Origin: Actinomycetota bacterium
GTDB lineage: Bacteria > Actinomycetota > Actinomycetes > Nanopelagicales > Nanopelagicaceae
DNA: 32,445 nt
Direction: 5' to 3'
Assembly: GCA_009701305.1 (NCBI GenBank)
Contig: WLKK01000006.1
Span: 1-32,445, forward strand
The notes below the pieces were generated by a model. It was not told the DNA's origin. It worked only from the letters and a program-made list of their open reading frames with translations, and did no database searches. Within the stretch, counting starts at the first letter, position 1. Each line of letters starts with the position of its first letter. The translations under genes were made by a program, and so were the position numbers. Of this stretch, positions 7,658-14,183 are shown piece by piece.

Positions 7658-9016
7658 TTAAAACCTTTCAAAGTTTCTAATTAACTCCCAGTCGGTCACA
7701 GTTTTACTATATGCATCAAGTTCAACCTGGGCCATATTGGCATAGTGTGCTTGAACCTCTGCGCCAAATACCTCTTTCACCCAAGCAGAGTCCGCCCACA
7801 ATATCTGGGCTTCAAGTATTGTCGCTGGAACTCTTGGTGAATCAGAGTCATAAGCGTTACCAGTAAAAGCATTTTCTAACTTTAAGTTGTTCTTAACTCC
7901 ATCTAAACCTGCAGCAATAATGCCAGCAACTGCTAGGTATGGGTTTACATCCCCGCCTGGCACTCTATTTTCTAATCTTAAGGATTGACCATGTCCGACC
8001 AAACGCAGTGCGCAGGTGCGGTTATCTCTTCCCCATCTAATTGCAGTAGGTGCAAAAGAGCCTGGCACATAACGTTTATATGAGTTGATATTTGGGGCAA
8101 AAAGAAGTGACAGCTCACGAAGATGTTTTATTTGACCAGCAATAAAGCTCTTTCCAACCTCAGATAAGCCATGCGCTTTATCCTTATCATCTGCCATTAC
8201 CATCTCATCTTTTAATCCTCTAAAGGATAGGTGGATGTGGGATGAGTTACCCTCTTTTAAGTTTGGCTTTGCCATAAAGGTCAATGCATATCCAGTTGCT
8301 GCTGCAATCTCTTTTGCACCATTTTTATAAATCACATGGTTATCACAAGATGTCAAAGCGTCAGAGTATTTAAATGCAATCTCATGTTGGCCAAAGTTGC
8401 ACTCACCCTTAACTGACTCAACATTCATGCCAGCATCAGTCATACCTAATCTAATTGCCCGTAGTAATGGTTCAACTCTAGATCCACCCAGTATTGAGTA
8501 ATCTACGTTGTATTGATTAGATGGGGTTAGATCCTTATAACCCTTATTAAATGCTTGCTCATAGGTGTTGTTATAAACAATAAACTCTAATTCAGTACCG
8601 ACCATCGCCTTCATGCCTGCATCAGCTAAAACTTTAATTTGCTTCTTGAGTATCTGGCGCGGACTGGCTACAACATCTGAATGATCTAGCCACTGCACAT
8701 CAGCAAGTATTAATGCTGCCCCATCTTGCCAAGGGATGTATCGCAATGTGTTTGTATCTGGCATCATCGCCATATCTGGGTAGCCGCGCTCCCAAGAGCT
8801 CATTGCATAACCTGGCACAGTATTCATCTCAACATCAACAGCTAATAGGTAATTACAACCTTCTGTGCCGTGTTTTAAGACATCTGATAAAAAGAAGTTA
8901 GCATCAACTCGCTTGCCAACCAGGCGCCCCTGCATGTCGGTCATCGCAATGACCACAGTATCTATTTTCTTATCTGCCACATCTTTGCGCAGCTGCTCAA
9001 CAGTTAGGGGAAACAT
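7658..9016 (-). CDS. Glutamine-synthetase-like gamma-glutamyl-amide (polyamine/amine) ligase
   Basis: 452 residues of the GS fold but not the housekeeping enzyme. The ATP/metal motif reads GTELEF, the second metal set sits in KGECNFGQHEIAF, the His loop is NSSHIHLSF, the Arg loop is NRTCALRLVGHG, and the final motif is ENRVPGGDVNPYLAVAGIIAAGLDG. There is no NLYDLP-type adenylylation loop, and the C-terminus ends WELIRNFERF. This is the pattern of PuuA/GlnA3/GlnA4/GmaS-type enzymes, which use ATP to join glutamate to an amine (putrescine, spermidine, ethanolamine or methylamine, depending on the member). Immediate linkage to an aldehyde dehydrogenase and proximity to an amine permease favour amine catabolism or detoxification. 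The substrate cannot be assigned by eye. A terminator lies just upstream, so it has its own promoter. Confidence 0.88.
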   Translation of the reverse strand: MFPLTVEQLRKDVADKKIDTVVIAMTDMQGRLVGKRVDANFFLSDVLKHGTEGCNYLLAVDVEMNTVPGYAMSSWERGYPDMAMMPDTNTLRYIPWQDGAALILADVQWLDHSDVVASPRQILKKQIKVLADAGMKAMVGTELEFIVYNNTYEQAFNKGYKDLTPSNQYNVDYSILGGSRVEPLLRAIRLGMTDAGMNVESVKGECNFGQHEIAFKYSDALTSCDNHVIYKNGAKEIAAATGYALTFMAKPNLKEGNSSHIHLSFRGLKDEMVMADDKDKAHGLSEVGKSFIAGQIKHLRELSLLFAPNINSYKRYVPGSFAPTAIRWGRDNRTCALRLVGHGQSLRLENRVPGGDVNPYLAVAGIIAAGLDGVKNNLKLENAFTGNAYDSDSPRVPATILEAQILWADSAWVKEVFGAEVQAHYANMAQVELDAYSKTVTDWELIRNFERF

Positions 9017-9092
9017 GTGGGCAAGTATTCCACCAAATCAAGTAATTAAAAACCCGCCTAAATTTGATAACAAAGGGGTAATAAACAAAAAA

Positions 9093-9111
9093 GGCCCGCG
9101 TTATGCGGGCC
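9093..9111 (-). terminator. Rho-independent terminator after the permease gene
   Basis: A perfect 7-bp GC-only stem (GGCCCGC / GCGGGCC) with a 5-base loop is followed on the minus strand by TTTTTTG. It sits 23 bases after the permease stop and upstream of the ligase gene, so it separates the two transcription units. Confidence 0.92.
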
Positions 9112-9133
9112 CTTCTCGCTGTGAACTTCTTCG

Positions 9134-10672
9134 TTAGATAGTCCGCTTAGGACCGGTGAACCACTTTTTTGCAGATAGTTGCCACCAGATACCAAGGATT
9201 AACAATGCGCCACCTGTAACAATTGGTGCGTAGTTAACTGAGGTCCAAGTGAAATCCTTATTACCAGGAGTTCCAGTTGGCGTGAAAGGCAGAATGAAGT
9301 AAACCGAGATAATTACAATCTCAGCTACTGCAACTGTGCACATCCACTTGTACTTAGCTCCAAGGGTCCACTCACCAGCTTTAAATGATGAGCCAGCTTT
9401 TAGACGTAAGTAAATTGGAATCAAAAACGCAAGGTATAGAGAGATAACACAAACTGATACCACTGCATAAAACGCAGTTGGTACACCAGTTGGGCTCTTC
9501 CACAACGCAGGAAGTGTTAATACCACTCCAGCGACTGCAGATGCCATCACAGCATTTACAGGTACGCCATGGCTATTAACTTTCTTCCAACGATTTCCGC
9601 CAGGAACTGCGCCATCACGGCTGAATGCATACATCATGCGTGAGCATGATGTTAAACAAGCAGTAACACAGAAGATCTGGCCCGCAGTAGTAATAATCAT
9701 TACCAACTTAAATGCTATTCCTCCACCTAAAGCTGAGAACAACAAAGCGATGATCTGGCCACCACCATATGGGTTTACCGCTGGATCAAATGAGTTGATG
9801 TAATCAGTATTTGAGGCTGCATATAAAAATGCCATCAGCAGGATATATCCACCAATTGCAGAGTATGCAATTGATTTCCAAATTCCCTTAGCTGATGAAA
9901 TGTGAGCATCCTTGGTCTCTTCAGAAAGGTGAGCAGATGCATCAAAGCCGGTGATTGTGTACTGGGTCAGTAAGAAACCAAGTGGTAACACAAAGTACCA
10001 ATATGCATGATCGCCAAAGCCTGAGTTATTGATGTGTGTAGTAAACATCCAGGAAACACTCTGATGCTTATCTGGCACAATTACCAAAATTGCAATAATC
10101 ACTACGGTGCCAAATACGTGCCACCACACTGAGATGTTATTAAACATTGAAAGCAAGGGACCTGAGTAGATATTTATCAAAGTTACTAAAGCAATAACTA
10201 TCAAAAAGAGTACGAACTGTTGCTTTATGAAATCTCCACCCATAAAGCTGGTGGCATAACTTGGTGAGTAAAGACCAAGCAGATTGTTAATAAAGCCAGT
10301 CACACCGTATCCAACCGATGCGGTAACAGAGACAAGACCAATTAAGTTAAGCCAGCCGGTGAAGAAACCAGCTCTAGGTCCACCTAACTTTGCCGCCCAC
10401 CAGTAAATACCACCGCTGGTTGGATAGGCAGAGGCGAGCTCTGACATACAAAAACCAATAATTAAAATAAATAGTGAGATCAGTGGCCAACCAAGGGATA
10501 TTGCAACTGGACCACCATTGTTCCAAGCCTGAGCAAAGGTTGTGAAACATCCGGCGAGGATAGAGATAATTGAGAAAGAGATCGCAAAGTTAGAGAAGGA
10601 GCTCCAACTTCTATTCAGTTCTTGCTTATAGCCAAGATCAGCTAAGCGTTTCTCATCTGAGTTCATACTCAT
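9134..10672 (-). CDS. APC-superfamily amino acid/amine permease (ACT/AAT type)
   Basis: 512 residues from the ATG at 10672. The 615-residue ORF in the track begins 103 codons earlier in non-coding-like sequence that crosses the divergent promoter, so I shortened it. The chosen start MSMNSDEKR has an AAGAAGGG ribosome site about 9 bases upstream. About 12 hydrophobic membrane segments are visible. The N-terminus ELNRSWSSFSNFAISFSIISILAG, then GGPVAISLGWP and SELASAYPTSGGIYWWAA, is characteristic of the amino acid/choline (ACT) branch of APC permeases (GABA, amino acid, choline and polyamine carriers). It acts in the cytoplasmic membrane as secondary uptake. Ahead of the glutamylation and aldehyde-dehydrogenase genes it probably imports their amine or amino acid substrate. 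Confidence 0.88.
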   Translation of the reverse strand: MSMNSDEKRLADLGYKQELNRSWSSFSNFAISFSIISILAGCFTTFAQAWNNGGPVAISLGWPLISLFILIIGFCMSELASAYPTSGGIYWWAAKLGGPRAGFFTGWLNLIGLVSVTASVGYGVTGFINNLLGLYSPSYATSFMGGDFIKQQFVLFLIVIALVTLINIYSGPLLSMFNNISVWWHVFGTVVIIAILVIVPDKHQSVSWMFTTHINNSGFGDHAYWYFVLPLGFLLTQYTITGFDASAHLSEETKDAHISSAKGIWKSIAYSAIGGYILLMAFLYAASNTDYINSFDPAVNPYGGGQIIALLFSALGGGIAFKLVMIITTAGQIFCVTACLTSCSRMMYAFSRDGAVPGGNRWKKVNSHGVPVNAVMASAVAGVVLTLPALWKSPTGVPTAFYAVVSVCVISLYLAFLIPIYLRLKAGSSFKAGEWTLGAKYKWMCTVAVAEIVIISVYFILPFTPTGTPGNKDFTWTSVNYAPIVTGGALLILGIWWQLSAKKWFTGPKRTI

Positions 10673-10698
10673 ATGTTCATGCCCTTCTTTTGATGTTG

Positions 10699-10758
10699 CT
10701 GGTGGGGAGACCAGGTAATGCCTTAGATCACATCCGCTAGTTTGCGCCTGAAGCAGGC
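10699..10758 (-). promoter_or_regulatory. Two small hairpins in the permease 5' leader
   Basis: Upstream of the permease start on the minus strand lie two perfect 5-bp stems: GCCTG-CTT-CAGGC (10746-10758) and CTGGT-CTCCCC-ACCAG (10699-10714), followed by the ribosome site. I do not recognise a named riboswitch. They may be a structured leader, an operator, or chance. Confidence 0.3.
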
Positions 10759-10839
10759 AGAAAGGAATAACCCTGACCCGCTTTTTAGGTGAATTTTTTG
10801 AACAAATCCCCCAAATCACGCATGAAGCAGAAAAATAAT

Positions 10840-10845
10840 TAGACT
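10840..10845 (+). promoter_or_regulatory. Candidate leaderless -10 box (TAGACT) of the class II amidotransferase gene
   Basis: TAGACT ends 7 bases before the ATG at 10853, with no Shine-Dalgarno sequence between. A TTGAAC at 10798 is too far upstream to be its -35, so the -35 is not clear. Confidence 0.45.
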
Positions 10846-10852
10846 TACATCC

Positions 10853-11593
10853 ATGTGCCGCCTCCTGGGTTACATCTCCCCTACAGCTACCACCTTTAAT
10901 GATGTGGTCGGCTCTAACTTCAATGAGTTTGTAAACCTTGCAAATGACCACGGTGATGGTTGGGGTATTTCCACAACCCAAAACCAGAAAGCTTCTCTCT
11001 ACAAAGAGCCATTTGCTGCAACTAAGAGTTCACGCTTTGAAGATGAGATCGCCAAACATAAATCAAATGCCGCCCTCCTTCACCTGCGCTGGGCAACAGA
11101 AGGCATGCCAGTTAACGAAGTCAACACCCACCCCTTTACCTACCAAGATACAACCTTCATACATAACGGCTCAATCTCACCTTTTGATTGCCTTGATCGA
11201 CTAATAGATAAGAAGTATTTAGAACTTGCAAAAGGAACCACAGACTCTGAGCGTTACTTTCTCTATCTTTTAACCCAAATAGAAAAACATGGATTTGTTG
11301 AAGGAGTTAAAGAAGGCCTTTCCTACATCAAAAACAACTGCACATTCTCATCCATCAATATGCTGATTATTAACGACACCACTTTTATGGCAGCTTGCAT
11401 CTATTACCAAGATAAAATCCCAGAACGGTTTAAAAACGATGCTGATTACTACCACCTTAAATACACCAACCAAAATGGCCAGATTGTGGTGGCATCTTCT
11501 GGGTGGAATCAAGATGGGTGGCAAGAGATCGGAAATGGGAGTGTGCTGATAGTGGATAGAGTGGGGCAGAAAGAAAAATTAGAAAAGATTTAG
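10853..11593 (+). CDS. Class II glutamine amidotransferase (Ntn hydrolase, YafJ/EgtC-like)
   Basis: 246 residues starting MCRLLGY, so Cys2 becomes the N-terminal nucleophile after Met removal, as in class II amidotransferases. Further hallmarks are NDHGDGWGI (about 30-38), LHLRWATEG (about 75-83, substrate Arg), NTHPF (about 89-93) and FIHNGSI (oxyanion Asn/Gly, about 99-105). The protein is only this domain, like YafJ, EgtC and related stand-alone hydrolases, with no synthase partner visible. Such enzymes hydrolyse glutamine or gamma-glutamyl amides. It is divergent from the amine permease (180 bases between starts) and next to a gamma-glutamyl ligase, so cleavage of a gamma-glutamyl intermediate is an attractive but unproven role. 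It converges on the next SDR with 17 bases between stops. Confidence 0.88.
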   Translation: MCRLLGYISPTATTFNDVVGSNFNEFVNLANDHGDGWGISTTQNQKASLYKEPFAATKSSRFEDEIAKHKSNAALLHLRWATEGMPVNEVNTHPFTYQDTTFIHNGSISPFDCLDRLIDKKYLELAKGTTDSERYFLYLLTQIEKHGFVEGVKEGLSYIKNNCTFSSINMLIINDTTFMAACIYYQDKIPERFKNDADYYHLKYTNQNGQIVVASSGWNQDGWQEIGNGSVLIVDRVGQKEKLEKI

Positions 11594-11610
11594 TAACCGT
11601 TAACTCTTAA

Positions 11611-12327
11611 CTACCAAGGAATTACCTTCATCTCTTCCCAAAGTACTCCGGTTAACCGCTCTTGATCAGTTGAACCATTCAGGTCAAAATTTCGCGTAGC
11701 CAACCAGATTGCAGTGCGGGCACCTTCTTCAGCAGATAGCAGAGCTGCTGGCCCACCCATGTCGGTCTGTGAATGATTGGGACATATGGCATCAACTAAA
11801 ACTCCCCTACTACCTAATCCGGTTTCATGCGCCAAGTTGCGGACTAATGCATTTACCCCCGCTTTACTGATTCGGTAAGGAGCCAATCCGCCAGCATTGC
11901 CTGGCCCGGACATTCGACCTAAGCAAGCAGAGAAAATAATGACTCTTCCATTTCGTGCTTCAGCCATTGGGGCTGCCAATGTATTCACTGCACAAAAAAC
12001 TGAATCCAGATTAATTGCCATCACTCGACGCCACTCTTCATTATCTGTTTTTAAGGTCTTCGACATCTTTGCGCTCATTACTCCATGCGCCAAAACTAAA
12101 ATTTCTGGTGTGCCGAAACTTGCCAATATCTCTTCAAAGGTTTTCTTAGCTGCATCTATATCTACTAAATCCACTGCTCTATATTCACAATCTAATTGCG
12201 CTGCGACTTCGGCCAATCGATCTTTATCTTTGGCGACTAATACGATCTGATTTCCTTGGGCTCGTAATGCTTTGGCAGTTTCAAAGCCAAGTCCGCGCGA
12301 TCCCCCAGTGATAATTATTAGTGACAT
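11611..12327 (-). CDS. SDR-family oxidoreductase (divergent)
   Basis: 238-residue short-chain dehydrogenase with TGGSRGLG (residues 7-14), D53 after the third strand (AVDLVD), LAHG in place of the usual NNAG, Ser in IFSACLGR, and the YRISK Tyr/Lys pair. VAKDKDR after the second strand, without the NAD-type Asp, could accept NADP. The C-terminal half is shorter and less typical than in the other SDR of this window (no FLASDxSSxITG block; WLATRNFDLNGS instead). The substrate is unknown. It converges with the amidotransferase gene. On the minus strand CACAAT ends 6 bases before the ATG and could be a leaderless -10. It may be unrelated to the amine genes. Confidence 0.82.
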   Translation of the reverse strand: MSLIIITGGSRGLGFETAKALRAQGNQIVLVAKDKDRLAEVAAQLDCEYRAVDLVDIDAAKKTFEEILASFGTPEILVLAHGVMSAKMSKTLKTDNEEWRRVMAINLDSVFCAVNTLAAPMAEARNGRVIIFSACLGRMSGPGNAGGLAPYRISKAGVNALVRNLAHETGLGSRGVLVDAICPNHSQTDMGGPAALLSAEEGARTAIWLATRNFDLNGSTDQERLTGVLWEEMKVIPW

Positions 12328-12368
12328 GGTCCAATTGTGCCAAAGTATTCAGAAAAGTGCAGAAGTTC

Positions 12369-14051
12369 TTACTTTTTCTTGAATCCAGCAGGACATTTTG
12401 GATTTGTGCCACTTATTTTTCGGATAATCTTTCCTTTTGCACAGCTAATCGATTTAATAACAATTTTCTTTACCTCAACTGGCGCAGCAGTTGTCGTATT
12501 TGTTGCTGCAGCTTCTTGCTTAGGTAATACTTTTTCAGGTACCACTGGACTCTCTTCTTTTACTGCAACCAAAGGTTTATCCTGTACCAATTTGACTTTA
12601 ATAGTTGGCGCGGAAAAAGTGAAGTTTTTAGCACTCAGATAGAGCCATTGACGAGCTGCATCCTCCCGCAATGATTCGGTCGCAATATTTTGCGTAGAAC
12701 CATCTGTGGAAACAACTGAAATTTTTGCACTAATCGGCGCGTTCGAGAACCCATATAAACAACGGGCAAAATCACTGCGTAGCACTAGATCGTACGAACC
12801 CTTGAATAAGGTCACACCATCCGCTAAGTGGTGCGCCCCTGCTACTTTATAAGTTAATTCGCCATTCACAAATGCAGGTGGATTCGGATAATAAGTAGGT
12901 GCATTCGTGGTAACTAAACCTTGAAGTTTAGTTTTATCATCGAAACATTTACTGCCAGATGCAGATCCAGTTCCTGTTTGCGTGCCAAATCGCCAGATCG
13001 AACTCACGAGTGGGCCCGACTTAACCAGATCTTCGAAAGCCTCAAAATCACCCATCGCCCATTCCGGGGATGGACCAGTATCTACAGTGTCCTTACTCGT
13101 GAAATCATCTGCGGCTAACTGTCGCCTGCGATCTTTCCAATACTCTACGATTTTCGGATACCTACTTAAATCACTTTTGGCTACGTAGGCATAAATTTTA
13201 GGAACATCAATCGGATCGGCTTCAACTCTAAGTAAATTTGTCGAAGGTGAGAGTGGAGTTAAATCTAGGTTCACATTTTTAATTCGTCCAAAAAGAAAGC
13301 CGGTTAGCAAATTATCGATTCGCACCGTAAGGGCTGCGCGCGCTATGGGAGAAAAATCAACTTTCTGGGCACACTTTTGACCTTCGTTCCATAGGCAATT
13401 TGAGTTTGCTCCGGTATTCGAAACTAGATTAATCGGATACACCCTGGCCCTGAATCCTCGATTAAAAGCACAAGGAGCAGTTACGAACTGAGTGCAACCT
13501 TTATTCTGATAGTTCTGAAAAGTTGTGCTAACAACGACTGCATATGTATCCGACCCAGATGAGTTAGGCGATTCCTTAGCGTTCCATACACTTGGTGTTC
13601 CACCAGCCGGTGAATTTCGAACTTTGCTCGCTGGAAACTTCTGTCCTGATAATTCATAACCGTATGTTGCCTTTTTCAATACGCCTTTTGTATCTGAAAC
13701 CTCTAAAGATTCAACGCACATTTCAGTCACGGAAGCCGAACATGGCGGCAGGATCAGTTGTGCAAAGATGGAATCTGAACTGGAGCATGCAACATCGTCG
13801 ACAGAAGTGCATGAAACCGTGCGTGTGTAGAGGCCACTAGTGGCGCCTTCAGCGTAAGAAAAACCCGTCACGTATGAGTTAGTTTCTATCAAGCTGTCAT
13901 CACTCGCTGAAAATCCTATTGAAGGAACTGTCGGCCACGTGCTTGGTACTCCCGAGGTTGAAGAATGAGCGGGAATACTTCCACCAATAGCAGATCCAAT
14001 AATGCTAAATGAGAGCAGAAGTGCATAAATAACTTTCATGCTATTTTTCAT
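12369..14051 (-). CDS. Secreted protein, paralog 1 (signal peptide, Cys-rich, basic C-terminal tail)
   Basis: 560 residues, no function recognised. The N-terminus MKNSMKVIYALLLSFSIIGSAIGG is a signal peptide, probably cut near AHS-STS. Several closely spaced Cys pairs follow (SCTSVDDVAC; PC...EMC near residues 110-125; KGC...PC; NC...KC), suggesting disulfides outside the membrane. A conserved block NLLTGFLFGRIKNVNLDLTP lies near 245-265, and FARCLYGFSNAPI near 430. A Pro/Ala/Thr-rich linker (near 505-530) leads to the tail SCAKGK...PKCPAGFKKK. The protein is a clear homologue of the next gene upstream: same signal peptide, Cys pattern, central block and tail. A GGGGAG ribosome site lies 4 bases before the ATG. 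It is probably a cell-surface or exported protein; ligand, enzyme or adhesin roles are all open. Confidence 0.82.
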   Translation of the reverse strand: MKNSMKVIYALLLSFSIIGSAIGGSIPAHSSTSGVPSTWPTVPSIGFSASDDSLIETNSYVTGFSYAEGATSGLYTRTVSCTSVDDVACSSSDSIFAQLILPPCSASVTEMCVESLEVSDTKGVLKKATYGYELSGQKFPASKVRNSPAGGTPSVWNAKESPNSSGSDTYAVVVSTTFQNYQNKGCTQFVTAPCAFNRGFRARVYPINLVSNTGANSNCLWNEGQKCAQKVDFSPIARAALTVRIDNLLTGFLFGRIKNVNLDLTPLSPSTNLLRVEADPIDVPKIYAYVAKSDLSRYPKIVEYWKDRRRQLAADDFTSKDTVDTGPSPEWAMGDFEAFEDLVKSGPLVSSIWRFGTQTGTGSASGSKCFDDKTKLQGLVTTNAPTYYPNPPAFVNGELTYKVAGAHHLADGVTLFKGSYDLVLRSDFARCLYGFSNAPISAKISVVSTDGSTQNIATESLREDAARQWLYLSAKNFTFSAPTIKVKLVQDKPLVAVKEESPVVPEKVLPKQEAAATNTTTAAPVEVKKIVIKSISCAKGKIIRKISGTNPKCPAGFKKK

Positions 14052-14103
14052 TTGGCTCCCCGTACAACTCCAGCGTTAATAGGTCTAAGTCTAGAACTCA
14101 ATC

Positions 14104-14178
14104 TCAGCAATAAGCAGGTGCAACCCTCCAACAGCATCTCCGAATCGGTGTAGTCGCAAAGAGTTAGTAAGTTCAGGT
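14104..14178 (-). pseudogene. Duplicated 3' tip of pyk (fossil fragment)
   Basis: On the minus strand this stretch reads TNSLRLHRFGDAVGG, matching TNAMRVHRVGDAIAG at the end of the intact pyk at 15961. A one-base deletion (a run of four G reduced to three) shifts the last codons, after which PAYC and a TGA align with PAYR and TGA. By eye, the DNA from here through the leader of paralog 1 aligns without gaps to the pyk end plus the leader of paralog 2 (about 70 of 90 bases identical). It is not a gene of its own. It probably carries part of the promoter/leader of paralog 1. Confidence 0.85.
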
Positions 14179-14183
14179 TGAAG

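Noticed and set aside
10673-10981. N-terminal extension of 103 codons on the permease ORF
   Set aside because: It crosses the divergent promoter and the start of the amidotransferase gene, is Cys-rich and not hydrophobic like the family, and a good ribosome site precedes the internal ATG.
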